Assembly: GCA_035578175.1 (NCBI GenBank)
Contig: JAQMRL010000003.1
Location: forward strand, 97,385,969-97,449,968
DNA length: 64,000 bases
Direction: 5' to 3'
Source of the DNA: Catonia carolina
Lineage: Eukaryota; Arthropoda; Insecta; Hemiptera; Achilidae
Shown here: positions 34,695 through 45,640 of the stretch, piece by piece
Position numbering within the stretch: the first letter of the stretch is position 1
How the letters are laid out: every line of letters starts with the position of its first letter
Position numbers and translations under genes: made by a program
The notes under the pieces: generated by a model
The model's input: only the letters and a program-made list of their open reading frames with translations
The model's database searches: none
What the model was told of the DNA's origin: nothing

Positions 34695-35633
34695 TTCGAG
34701 GTGTGGCTATTAAATAACGAGACTGACGTTGTAAAAAAATTGTATTTTTATTTTATACATAATCACTTATTGTCACTTTCAATATAATCGTTCTATCCCT
34801 ACAACGCGCTATGCGAATTTTCCATTGTTGGAAACAGTGCTGAAAGTCATCTTCTGTCAGCTCCTTCAGGACACGTGCCGCTTTCTCTTTTACAGTTCCA
34901 CAGACTCAAATCTTGTTCCTTTTAATGCAGATTTCACCTTAGGAAACAGGTAAAAGACAATAACATGTGATGAAACGTGGTTTTTTATTTATGATCCGGA
35001 AACGAAGCGCCAATACATGCACTGGAAGAGCCGAACTTCACCGAGAGCCAAAAAATCTCGAATGAGCAAGTCAAAATTTAAAGCAATGATGATTGTTTTT
35101 TTTTATATCCATGGGATTGTGTACCTTCACTGGGTTTCTGAAGGTCAAACAATTAATCAATATTACTACCTTGAGGTACTTTCTAAACTACGTCAAAGAG
35201 TAAGGAAAAATCACCCCGAAATGTGGAAAGACAAATCATGGGTTCTCCACCAAGACAATGCGCCAGCTCATTCCGCGTTATCTGTCAAGAGGTTCCTAGC
35301 CAAGTACAGCATCTCAGTGTTAGAACATCCGCCTTATTTACCAGATCTTGCACTATGTGACTTTTACCTGTTCGCTAAGGTTAAATCTGCATTAAAAGGG
35401 ACAAGATTTGAGTCTGTGGAAGCTGTAAAAGTGAAAGCGGCACGTGTCCTGAAGGAGCTGACAGAAGATAACTTCCAGCACTGTTTCCAACAATGGAAAA
35501 TTTGGATGAAGCGTTGTAGGGATAGAGAAGGAGTGTATATTGAAGGTGACAATAATTAGTGATTATGCATAAAATTAAAATTAAATTTTTTACAACGTCA
35601 GTCTCATTATTTAATAGCCACATCTCGTATGTA
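34695..35633. mobile_element. Foldback mariner 1 (two 3' ends)
   Basis: Both ends are the same mariner 3' terminus: CGAGGTGTGGCTATTAAATA on the left, and on the right its inverse ending TAATAGCCACATCTCG followed by TA. The left arm (34695-34957) is the element's 3' ~260 bp reversed. The right arm (34953-35633) is the 3' ~680 bp in direct orientation. The arms meet at ~34955, at different points of the transposase gene. It therefore lacks a normal 5' end and would fold into a ~260-bp hairpin. Confidence 0.88.
34953..35559 (+). pseudogene. Mariner transposase catalytic domain, N-terminus missing
   Basis: The right arm of the foldback keeps an open frame with the whole catalytic triad. The first Asp is in TITCDETWFF (codons at ~34965-34970), the second in VLHQDNAPAHSAL, and the third in LPDLALCDFYLF. 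There are exactly 34 residues between the second and third Asp, the D,D34D signature of mariner. The C-terminal ...K-R-C-R-D-R-E-G-V-Y-I-E-G-D-N-N ends in a stop. The N-terminal DNA-binding HTH domain is replaced by the inverted arm, so the product could not bind its TIR in the usual way. A complete mariner transposase is ~345 residues; about 200 remain. Confidence 0.92.
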
Positions 35634-35639
35634 ATAGTT

Positions 35640-36685
35640 CACTAATAGATAATTTTATTTCAGTTGTTTAGTGATTTACGATATACGTGGAAAATTTATA
35701 GGCGCTTCTTGATTTTGAATAGCCTATAAGAGAATTTAAATTATTCTTAGGAAAAGTGAAAATTTACAAGAAATGAGAAAAGGATGCCAAAATGTTTCTT
35801 ACACAAACAAAGGTTATTTAACCAAATATTCTATCATTCTTTTTTGATTTCATGCCTACAATTTTGAAAAGAATTTTGAAAAGAAAATATGAACGTATGG
35901 GAACAGAAATTATTGCCAGTAGATTTATTAAATACGTTTTATATTTTTATGAATAGAAGATACATCTATCTCTTTTTCTATCAGATTAAATGGAATTATT
36001 GTAATATAAAAATTTAATAATTCAATGCAGATGATAAAAAGTCATAAGGAAACTATGACCTCTGTATTTTGGCGGTGTATTTTTTGGTAATCCGTGACAC
36101 TTGAGGGAGGATATTTTATATGATTGATGTTGCCCGGAACAAAACCAAGAATATTAGGTATATATTTAAAAAATGTCCTGTTAGTCATACTGCACAATGC
36201 AGGCTTATAGACCCACACCTTCACAACTCTCCGATACACTGACATTCCCACGCTGTAACAGGTGCAACCCTCGGTTTAGTCAATTTAATACAATCCACCC
36301 CCAACCTTCTCTACCTTTAAAAGACATTTGTTTCCGTTTTCGATTTCGAGGGGAGAGTCGGTTTCTTGGTAAAAAATTCTTTACAAAAAAATTAAACTTT
36401 TTCATTCGATTAAAAATAAAAATATAATACAAAATTAAATTGTTTCCTATTAGTTTTTATTAATATTTTTATACGAAATAAAAAATATTAAATTTTTAAT
36501 AGTTTAATTCCAAATCCAAATTGTAATTTAATCCATTTTACAGTCAAAATTCCCTGTTTAAATCCCGGCTGGGCCTAGAAAATATATCCAAGTTCAAACA
36601 GTTAGTATATTAAAGCAGATTGAATTAAATCATACCACATTACGTTATTTTACACTTGTTTAAACTGTTTCACCCGTATACAATG
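35640..36685. other. Unassigned AT-rich stretch
   Basis: I see no gene. A B-box-like GTTTAAATCCCGGCTGGGC at ~36560 hints at a SINE relic. Confidence 0.35.
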
Positions 36686-36689
36686 ACAA

Positions 36690-36860
36690 TCAACCAATAC
36701 CTCAGACAGACGCAGTTAAGAATTTAGGCCTTACTATAGACAGGGTACTGAATGAAACCATCATAAACATTAAAAAGAAATTTGCTGAATCACACATTAA
36801 AGGTATAAACAATACTAAACCCTCTGCTGAGACCTGCATATTCCATATTACATGATAGCC
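36690..36860 (+). pseudogene. Short LINE reverse-transcriptase fragment
   Basis: One frame reads NNQPIPQTDAVKNLGLTIDR, then V-L-N, then KKKFAESHIKGINN. 'V-K-N-L-G-L-x-I-D' is the thumb-region box of CR1/Jockey-type RTs. The fragment is short, so the family is open. Confidence 0.5.
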
Positions 36861-37523
36861 TAAATGTTAGTTATGTAATACAAGAAAATAGAAAATTTGA
36901 TTCATGTAATTCTTTGATTAGTTTCAAACTGTTTATTAACTACTTGTAAGTTTTATTGGTTTTACACTTTATCTTTACAATTGTTACTAATTATACTTTA
37001 TTATATGCTTCAGGATGATAAAAATTTGTACCTAGGCCTATATCGTTGTAGATAAATCTCAAGTTATTTAGGATGTATTTTTAAGTACAGTATAATCCCG
37101 TTAAACCGGGCCTCGAGATACCGAGCTCGAGTCGGACATTTATACAAAATAGTGAAAGTGCAAAAAGTTAAAAGAAAGGCAAAATCCTCAATTTCTACCT
37201 GCTTATGTATTAAGTTCGCGATGTTACTGTATTCTGAATAGCATTGCGCCCAAAATAAAAAAAAAACAATCGCTTCGCAAACGACAATAATATATTAGTA
37301 TGTAATGGTACTACAATGGAAATGGTAATCCCAACTGTACATGCTAATAATACTCCAGGTTTTAATCATGTCTTTTATGTACTTTTATTACACAATTTGT
37401 GTGGGTCAATAAAAGTATTAATTTGTTGAACTACAATCGCGAATTTGGATGAACCGGTATTTCTACATACCGGGAAGGGTATGTTCATCCATTAGCCCGG
37501 TATAACAAGGTTTACTGAACATA
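36861..37523. other. Unassigned stretch
   Basis: Nothing recognised apart from one TAGGCCTA at 37033. Confidence 0.4.
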
Positions 37524-37525
37524 CG

Positions 37526-38460
37526 AGATGTGGCTATTAAATAACGAGACTGACGTTGTAAAAAATTTAATTTTAATTTTATACATAATCACTTATTGTC
37601 ACCTTCAATATACACTCTTTCTCTATCCCTACAACGCTTTATCCGAATTTTCCATTGTTGGAAACAGTGCTGGAAGTCATCTTCTGTCAGCTCCTTCAGG
37701 ACACGTGCCGCTTTCTCTTTTACAGCTTCCATAGACTCAAATCTTGTCCCTTTTAATGCAGATTTAACCTTAGCGAACAGATAGAAGTCACATGGCGCAA
37801 CATCTGTTGAATAAGGTGTATGTTCTAACACTCAGATGCTGTACTTGGCGAGGAACCTCTTGACAGAAAACGCGGAATGAGCTGGTGGATTGTCTTGGTG
37901 GAGAACCCATGATTTGTCTTTCCACATTTCGGGGCGATTTTTCCTTACTCTTTGACGTAGTTTAGAAAGTACCTCAAGGTAGTAATATTGATTAATTGTT
38001 TAGCCTTCAGGAACCCAGTGAAGGTACACAATCCCATGTATATCAAAAAAATTAATCATCATTGCTTTATATTTTGACTTGCTCATTCGAGCTTTTTTGG
38101 CTCTCGGTGAAGTTCGGCTCTTCCAGTGCATGGATTGGCGCTTCGTTTCCGGATCATAAGTTAAAAAGCCACGTTTCATCTCATGTTATTATAGTTTCCA
38201 AAAAGTTTAAGTCATTTTCAATTGCGTACAAAGTGTCAGTACTAACATTTTTGCGAGCTTCATTTCAAACATTTTTGAGCGGCACGTGTCTTGAAGGAGC
38301 TGACAGGAGATGACTTCCAACACTGTTTCCAACAATGGAAAATTCGCATGGAGCGTTGTCGGGATAGAGAAGGAGTGTATTTTGAAGGTGACAATAAGTG
38401 ATTACGTATAAAATAAAAATAAAATTTTTTACAACGTCAGTCTCGTTATTTAATAGCCAC
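37526..38460. mobile_element. Foldback mariner 2 (two 3' ends)
   Basis: Left end CGAGATGTGGCTATTAAATA preceded by TA; right end TAATAGCCACACCTCG followed by TA. The left, long arm (37526-~38272) is the element's 3' ~750 bp on the minus strand, and the short right arm (~38276-38460) is its 3' ~185 bp on the plus strand. The arms join at a different point from the foldback at 34.7-35.6 kb and the long arm is on the other side, so the two arose separately. Confidence 0.88.
37589..38200 (-). pseudogene. Mariner transposase, broken
   Basis: The minus-strand transposase within the long arm. The region around the second Asp reads HQDNPPAHSAF and continues to KYSI, where a TGA replaces the Ser codon found in the 35-kb copy. 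The open C-terminal part (37589-37831) keeps the third Asp in VAPCDFYLF and the C-terminal R-C-R-D-R-E-R-V-Y-I-E-G-D-N-K. Further upstream a stop replaces Glu in the ...S-x-G-Q-T-I-N region. Confidence 0.85.
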
Positions 38461-38468
38461 ACCTCGTA

Positions 38469-39379
38469 TGTTTATTACTTAAGTGTCGGGTAAAGGTAAT
38501 ACTTTATGTAAAATAAAAAAAAATAAAAATTTTAATTTACATGAGGAACAGGACATAAAACATAACTAAATGATAATTTAGATAACATTTCGGATATGTT
38601 AATATAAATTGGCAATAAAAAATAATAATTATGAAACTAAAGAAAAAAAAGAGAAAAAATATTGCTAGCTATTTAAAAATAATTAACAGACATAGAAACC
38701 GAAATGGGAGGGTAGTTAGAAAAATATGTAGGTCTGTTCTACATTTAGCTGAAAAAATATGGTTTAAGTTATAGGATGCAACGCGGCACTTCTTCTCCAT
38801 TATAATAATACCAGATGGTAAACATAATCCGCAAAGGGCAGATGGAAGCTATTAAGCCGGAGAAGAGGTGGGCGCTGATGACATTAAGCTAGTATAAGGT
38901 GTTTATTTATAAGGGAAGATTATATTTATGAGAAGAAAATTAGAAAGAGATAGAATATATAACAATTTATTGAGAAAGAGAGAAACCAAACTATATATAT
39001 ATTATGTATTTTTATCATACATAAATAGATATTTCGTATTTCGATAGGCCAGTAGGTGTGTCAGAAAGGTAGGCAAAGCACCTGTCTCTTTTACACCATA
39101 TATCCCCGGATTGCTTCTAATGTATTAACAAATTATGAATTATTTCATAATAACAAAATATAATAAAAGATTTACCGTTTTAAACAATAAAGTACAGAAA
39201 TAATATTTCTTTGAAACACTTGTATAATTTTTTTAAAAGTATTTAGTCGTATTCGACTTCTCGGTAACAACGTTGATTTTCCTCTTCTTCCGACATTTCT
39301 CATCCGGATCTTTACCGTCTCTGAATTTGTTTTCTCTCCAATACGCCTTTATTTTACCGGATTTACTTTTTCTTTGCCT
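38469..39379. other. Unassigned AT-rich stretch
   Basis: Nothing recognised except weak LINE-like minus-strand coding at ~39280-39380. Confidence 0.35.
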
Positions 39380-39575
39380 AAAGAAGATCAACGAGTACAG
39401 AATCAACTGGAGTAGTCACCTGGAACGCATGAAGGGAAGCCGTTTGCCTAGATTGACAGTTAATTATAAGCTGAATGGTCGAAGGGGTGTTGGTTGTCTG
39501 AGGGAAGTTGGTTTCCAGAACAGGCTGTACCGCCTAACCCATGAAGAAGAAGAAGAAGAAGAAAAGAAGATTTTT
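39380..39575 (+). pseudogene. LINE 3' end with GAA tail
   Basis: Reads KKINEYRINWSSHLERMKGS, then R-L-P-R-L-T-V-N-Y-K and G-R-R-G-V-G. This is the Y-R-x-x-W-x-x-H-L-x-R-M ... N-Y-K-x-x-G-R-R-x-x-G-R-P-R box of insect LINE C-termini, with G-R-P-R decayed to G-C-L-R. It ends in (GAA)n at 39543-39563, which inflates the ORF with glutamates. Confidence 0.8.
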
Positions 39576-40184
39576 CTTCCGAAAATTCTGTCGTAATTTC
39601 GTGTTTTGCTATAGGCCATCCTAATCTGTTTGTTTCCCAAATTTTTTCATCCTTCTGATCTGGAGTTCCTCGCATCTTTTAGAATCAGCGTTATCTCTTT
39701 GGTGGTTTTCTAAATATCGGCAGTAATTACCAGCCCGTAGATTTTCTTCTGAAATTTAGTTCTTTTGAAATTTTTATTTTTGTTAAATCATACCGTAACC
39801 ATAACATACTTCTATTTCCGTGTGAGTTTTTACTGTGATGGTAAGAGCAGCAAAAAACGTTCAACCAATAAGTGCTGAGAAACAAATATAAATCCTTTCA
39901 TTCATTTTATTGTAATCTTTTCTGTACTAATTCCATTGCAAAATTACTAAACAATTCTCAAACCAATGTGGACACACTGCATAAAGTTTTGGAACTCGAT
40001 AAACCATTCAAACATCAAAATCCAGCAAAGAGTTCAATTAATTACTTCGCAGAACAAGAGCAGAATCATCTTGGTACATAATACATGGGCCTAGATATTT
40101 TGAAATGCTGCAGTTCACCAGGAATTAACATATTTAGCACAAATTAAAAAAAAAAACAGACTTAAATAAAATTCAAATAATTTT

Positions 40185-40380
40185 CTTCTTCTGTCTTTCA
40201 AGGATTAGGCATTTCTGCCTGTTCCAAACCTCTCAAATCTGCCCACCTCTTTCTCGGGCGTCCTCGTTGTCTCCTGCCCTCCGGCTTGTAGCCCAGTGTC
40301 TGCTTAGGTATCCTATCCTCCCGCATTCTGTTTACATCCTCTAACCACTGCATTCTGTTCTGAGATACCTTGTCGTTTAT
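40185..40380 (-). pseudogene. LINE 3' end, antisense
   Basis: The minus strand reads QNRMQWLEDVNRMREDRIPK, then T-L-G-Y-K-P-E-G-R-R-Q-R-G-R-P-R-K-R-W and ADLRGLEQAEMPNP before a stop. This is a well-preserved LINE C-terminus, followed by an AGAAGAAGAA tail at the left end. Confidence 0.88.
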
Positions 40381-40449
40381 AGAGAAGATGTTGAGTTCTT
40401 TCCTTTCTTTATTCGTATCTTGATTAAATTATCCGTAAATCCCGGTTTA

Positions 40450-40790
40450 TCATCCGAGGCATCATGAGGTTTGCCAGTATTTAAGAAAATCCTCTGGCCG
40501 CGTTACGAGCGCTGCGCAGATTAAACTCATTAGTGGGATTGCCACATCACTGCATATGACCCTGCAGGACAGTTCCTTCGAGATGCCGCTCTAGGCTCTT
40601 CCGCCTCCTCCGCCGTTAGAAATGTCTTCCATGTCCGCCGTTAAAGCCGTTGACCATCTTCACTGGTATTTGTCCACCCTGAGTATTTTATTTCCTCAGC
40701 ACTCTCCAACAGAGTTGACGAGTGTCATCGCCAGGGGTGGCTCCCGATGGCAGACCCAGCAACAGCCACGGGATTTAAATAATCATTTGA
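40450..40790. other. GC-richer island, unidentified
   Basis: About half G+C in an AT-rich neighbourhood, directly upstream (on the minus strand) of the LINE 3' end at 40.2-40.4 kb. Minus-strand reading gives broken peptides with A-D-M-E-D-I-S and a glycine run. A decayed part of the same LINE or a small gene remnant are both possible. The plus-strand ORF 40622-41005 covers it but runs into AT-rich sequence and is probably spurious. Confidence 0.4.
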
Positions 40791-42359
40791 TTATTTCACT
40801 TCAGAAAATTCGAACGACACTCAGTGATCAAAATAAAGATATCCTATGTATTTATATTTACATTTTTATTTTGAATTCGGAACAATACAGAACATTTTCA
40901 GTCACTAAATGTTTCAACAAAAACCGCCGGGTTCTTCTTTTTTTTGCACGTCATCACATCAAAGACCCCTTGATTTATTTTAAAGTGATAAGACTGAATA
41001 TTTAAACTTTCTCCATTGGGAACGGGGGAAAGTTCTTCAATCAAGATAACAGGAGATATATCATTTTATAGCTGAATATAATTTAAGATTTTACTGAATT
41101 TAGTGTAGGCTTTACGTCTGCTCTAGAAGCGTTTTTAATTATCATTGCGTAGGAATACTAGTTTGGAGGTGGAGTTTCATTTTGATAAGAAACACTTTTA
41201 GGCTCATGTTCAACATTTATGTTATGTTCATTTGAATGTTGGGCAAAGTATTTAAAATGCATTACTCCTGAAAAAATAAGTTTAAATTATTCTTTTCTAA
41301 TAATATGTAGGCTACTTAACACTACCAAAATAAAAAAAAAATTAAAGAATGTAATACGAAATATCGAGAGAATAATTTTCAAACGAAATATTTTTTTAAT
41401 GATAAACGGTATGGTTATTACTAGTAGAGATTATAGAACAGCGTTATAAAACGAAAGAGAGAGATGGATAGATAAAGAAGGTCAGAGTAAGGTAGTGAGT
41501 GAGTTTATTATGAAACGCTAGTGTACCTAAGTCCGCACCTCCTTCTGCCCTATCGCACGGTTGCACGCCGCGTCTGTAGTGCTACTAATAAACACGACAT
41601 GAGAGGTCTGTATGCAATTTATGTTTAGAGTTTTGTAATTAGGTAGAAAGCCGGTAGATACTGCCGCAATGGTTAGGCTACGTTAAAACCATTGGATGCG
41701 CAACGACAATTAAGGATACCTGCGTTTACTTTGCGCTCTAACCTGCAGCCTACAAACAAAAAAGTTTATACGGTATTTCGATTTAAATAGCTCAGTTAAT
41801 GTAACAGTACCGTTATTCACTTAATATAAAATATTCATTAGATAATATTATTATAATGGTAAATGCCTATCCATTCAAAATTCTACATGAAATAAATCGG
41901 TTGTACAGAACATAAAAAACAATTACAGAAACCCCACTTCCATATGCATTCGCCCACTTCCAGCAGTTTAATAACTGCTTTAATAATTCTACTCAAATTT
42001 GCATAGATAATTAGGCAAAATATATCAATAAAAATAATTGCTGTAGTTAATACTAAATAAATAATTTCAAAACCTATTGAAAAATTTCTTAAAATCATTT
42101 ATTGAAAGTGAAATATCTTTTGGAAGTGTTGAGGTTAATAACATGGTTAAGCACACGGCTTATTACATCATCCAGCTCACAAGGTTCTTCTATTCTTTCC
42201 TTAGAATTCCTAACCTACATCCTCCGGTATTTTTTAAATACCACCGGTTGCGAGCCCGAGGTCTTTTCTTGTAGAGGAAAAAAGGAACTGGAGGAGCAAA
42301 AACCACTCCAAAAAAACCTTAATCCATTTATTCGGGATGATAGCATCCAGTAAGTACCC
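40791..42359. other. Unassigned stretch
   Basis: I see no gene. 41510-41600 is GC-richer but carries no readable domain. Confidence 0.35.
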
Positions 42360-42990
42360 CTACTAGGTGAAACAGGTAAAAACCAGCTGACTGTCAGTAA
42401 CGCCGAAGGAGAAATTTCTCAACGGCTTCATGAGAGGATGAACGTAGGAGGTGGTTCTTTGAAAGAAACTCAGAGCCTGACACTTAGCAATGGATTTAAG
42501 TATTCGATGAGTGGTTTAAAGAAGTCAGGAAAGATATTTGGCAAATTAGAATGAACCGTGAAAAAATAATTGACCAAACTGAGTTCAGATAAGAAACTTA
42601 GATAAAGTTTTACAAGTTGATGGCTGCTCCAGTCCTACTCTATGGAAGTGAGTCATGGATTAGTACCACCCCGCAGGAGAGTAGAGTAAAGGCGGCAGAG
42701 ATGTGATTCCTGTGAAGAACAAAGGGTTGCAGTCGCAGACCAACTAAGAAATGAGGACATAAGAACGGAATTGGATGTTTACAACCTGAATGGGAAGATT
42801 GTGGAATATCGAAATCGTTGGAGGGAACACGTAGAGAGAGTGCCTAAGGGAAGGATCCCTCTCAGTGTTTTGCAATACAGACCGGTGGGTAGAAGAGATG
42901 TTGGGAGGCCACGCAAAAGATGGCAATAATTCAATAGTTTCTCGCTGTTGTGAGTCGGAACAGGCGGAAGCCTAATCCTTAATTGTGAGA
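42360..42990 (+). pseudogene. LINE reverse-transcriptase C-terminal region
   Basis: Reads FYKLMAAPVLLYGSESWIST and RVKAAEM in one frame. Shifted frames then give R-N-E-D-I-R-T-E-L-D, YRNRWREHVERVPKGRIPLS, LQYRPVGRRDVGRPRKRWQ and a stop. Order and motifs are those of the LINE C-termini at 0.6 and 29.5 kb; nucleotide similarity is closest to the 605-940 copy. The end is an AGAAGAAGAAAAAG tail. At least two frameshifts are present. Confidence 0.88.
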
Positions 42991-44141
42991 AGAAGAAAAA
43001 GACTAAGTTCAGATTACTGATTACTAACTTTAAGGGTTTCGACGAAGAACAAAAGCGAAACACCGGATGACCGAAAAAAGGAAGAGAGATGGCAGTGGAA
43101 TTTTGGTTGTAAAAGAGATTTCAGAAATATATAGAATTACTTTACATGGTCTATAATGGCCTTAAACGTGGAAAAATCGAAATAAAAACCAGAACTATAC
43201 TTGATACTAATATTAAATTAGAAGTATTATGTAAATGCAAACATATTTTAAGAAAATAATTTTATCTGACAACGGGATGAATGTGGAAATAACTAAAATA
43301 ACTGTAGTTCCTACAGTACCAAGATAAAAATCTGATTTAATACGTATTCACAGGAAAACTAATAATAAGCAAAAAATAATTAAGCTGAGTGTAGAAATCA
43401 TATGTATAGCAGATCATATTTTGTACCTTTTTAGTTCGTATTTAAATTGTAAATTTAAATATCAAAACATAAAAAAATAAGAAATGAATGAAATAGTGAA
43501 AGAGAGAGAAATGTGTTGAGGAAAATAGAATTAGAGAAAGAAGAATAATGACAAAGTGGGGGTCCAACAAGGGCGCTATGAAATAACGCCCAGTGGGTGT
43601 GTCTCGTGTTAATAACACCTCAACACATTGTAATCCCCCCTTAGATTCTCCCCCCTAAAAATCCCTAACATACTCTTCATCAAACCCTTAACGTTAATAA
43701 ACTAAAAAATATATTGATATCCACAAATGGGATTAATATTTATGTTACAACCGCTAATAAAAATCAATTTAAATTATTAAATAATAGTGATTTTAATTTA
43801 TAATATGCTCTAAAAAAAATTACGTTTCATTAATTATAATCAGAGCCTGTAAATGAAAGTCGTAAATAATTTCTGTTATAAAAATATAATTCATGTTTCA
43901 CGCAGTAGCACACCTTACTTCATAATTGGATAATTTTATTACTTACGTTTCTAATTTCATTAATGATGACGTTTATTATAAACAACAATAAATAAATAAA
44001 CTGTGAAGTAATTATTTTGCTAGTCGTTAAAATTAATTCGAAAGTAGTCCTGTATTCATATTCCTTTGAATAGAATCGAAAATATCTATTCAATCCTTAA
44101 CACCCATCCGAAACCCCTGATGATAGAATTCGTTAATCTTC
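42991..44141. other. Unassigned stretch
   Basis: No gene. A small palindrome-rich passage lies at 43578-43612 (GGGCG...CGCCC and GTGTTAATAACAC). Confidence 0.4.
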
Positions 44142-44460
44142 AAGGCCATTTCACACTGGCGTAGCGTCGCTCGAGCGACGTTTTCAGAAAATATTGCTTG
44201 TATCGATTATTAATACTCAATATACGACCCGACCAGATCGATTTTATAAAATTTAAATTCATTAGATCGTCTTTTGTTTCTTATTTCAGCGTTTTTCATT
44301 TGCAACTAGGTTTTTAGTTGCTAGTATAAAAGCGATCGTCTTTTTTACACTAGCTGACGGGTTTCTTGCTTCATTGATTGCCTATTGTTTATTTTTTTAC
44401 ATTTTACCGTTACAACGAGTGGCTTTGACATTCTATTTTTACAAGCTTTGAAATTTACAG

Positions 44461-44670
44461 TCAAGTAAAATTAAAAGTAATATTTTTTAAGCCTATCTGT
44501 GCCCATATTTTGATACTTAAAATTGCTTCTCTAAACTCCCGAGCAAATGCCCAGTTATATAATATCATGCACACTGGGGATTTAAACGGCTTACTTACTA
44601 TATGAACCAAATTTACTTTGCTTGGTTTCTCTAAAATGTTGGACATTTCTACCCAAGCTAAGTCTTGCAT
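44461..44670 (-). pseudogene. Possible transposon ORF remnant
   Basis: A 69-codon minus-strand frame inside the TIR element begins MQDLAWVEMSNILEKPSKVN. The 'A-W-x-E-M-x-x-I-L' stretch resembles the core of MADF/Myb-like DNA-binding domains found in some Harbinger-associated proteins. This is a weak resemblance from one short motif; it may be fortuitous. Confidence 0.25.
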
Positions 44671-44899
44671 GTTAGCGTCCTTACATTCTAATCTTCAACA
44701 GTCCCACAACACGGGATGCTATTCACTTGGTTTATTAATTCTGACATCGCTTTTCCAATGGAACTGGATCGTTCGCAGCGACAGACTTTTGTTGCAGCAG
44801 ACAGAAACCAAAACAGCTGTTGACAGACGCAGTGCGCATGCGCGAGCCAAGCTACGTTTGCGAAGCTACGAATGCAGGCATAACCAGATAAGCGTATTA

Positions 44900-45116
44900 C
44901 GTAGCTCAAGCGACGCAACACGACGCTACAACAGTCTGAAATGCACCACTATATTACAAGATACGTTTTGCCGTCGCTCGGGCTACTTTATGGTAGTGTG
45001 AAATGGTCGCATAGCTTCGGCGACGCTAAGGCAGTCTGAAAAGCACCATTAGATTACATTACGAGATACGTCCGCGACGTCGTTCGAGCGACGCCACGCC
45101 AATGTGAAATGTCCTT
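44900..45116 (+). repeat. Duplicated right end of the 44.1-45.1 kb element
   Basis: Two ~100-bp direct copies, ~44900-45006 and ~45020-45116. Each contains AGTCTGAAA-GCACCA, then ACGAGATACGT or CAAGATACGT, a GTCGYTCG motif and GTGAAATG near its end. The element therefore carries a second internal terminus. Confidence 0.75.
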
Positions 45117-45126
45117 TACCTGTATG

Positions 45127-45513
45127 TGTTGTTTAAGTCTTCAGGTGAAAGGTTGGTTCGAACCCCTAGAGACTTCACTAAGTAAAACGAGAAGTGAGAT
45201 GGTTTATAATTCCTTTTTTTGAGTGGAAAATATGTTTATCAGCATGCCAGGCCCTCCGAAAAGCAGCTACTTTCCACCTTGCAAGTGACACCTTCACTTT
45301 ATTCATCACAGGGTCTGGCTATTTAGTAAAATTCATTGCTCTCAGAGGAGATAACTCTGACTAGTGTATTTTACACCTCTACCTCTTTTGTTATTAAATG
45401 CTTCAGTCATATAATTTGTTGACCATGTGATAAGAAACAGAACACTATTTTCTGTAGCCCTGGAACTAGCAGATCGAGTGTAAAGAATTTAACACTTAAC
45501 TGCCTGTTATGGG
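45127..45513 (-). mobile_element. Family A retroposon, copy
   Basis: It begins almost immediately (10 bp) after the TIR element. This copy reads GGTTCGAACCCC where others read GGTTTGAACCTC, which makes an accidental perfect pol III B box on the plus strand. Length and ends are otherwise typical. Confidence 0.85.
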
Positions 45514-45549
45514 AAATTATCAAGTATAATTATCAGATAAATATGACTG

Positions 45550-45640
45550 GAGATGATTGCTGATATTAAAATTCAGAACACCGTTTTGGAAAAAGTAGGC
45601 AGCTTCAGGTATCTGGGATGTCTAGTTTTTTTTATAGTGT
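45550..45640 (+). pseudogene. Short LINE reverse-transcriptase fragment
   Basis: MIADIKIQNTVLEKVGSFRY continuing to LGCLV corresponds to the 'I-x-I-x-x-x-x-L-E-x-V-x-x-F-x-Y-L-G-C' box that precedes the thumb in the LINE RTs at 29.5 kb. The reading is lost downstream. Confidence 0.7.

Larger units (their letters stand above)
44142..45116. mobile_element. ~975-bp DNA transposon with 40-bp TIRs
   Basis: The left end (44142-44181) starts AAGGCCATTTCACACTGGCG; the right end read inversely (45116-45077) starts AAAGGACATTTCACATTGGC. About 36 of 40 positions match, ending in the shared GTCGCTCG-A-GCGACGT palindrome. The CATTTCACA-type end is reminiscent of PIF/Harbinger-like elements, but no clear target duplication is visible, so the superfamily is open. 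The right terminus is duplicated (see next entry). Confidence 0.85.

Noticed and set aside
40622..41005. 127-codon ORF as a gene
   Set aside because: It crosses from a GC-rich island into AT-rich sequence with changed composition and has no recognisable domain.
44618..45001. 127-codon plus-strand ORF in the TIR element as its transposase
   Set aside because: It runs through the duplicated terminal repeats (Arg-rich readings of GCGACG motifs) and shows no catalytic motifs.
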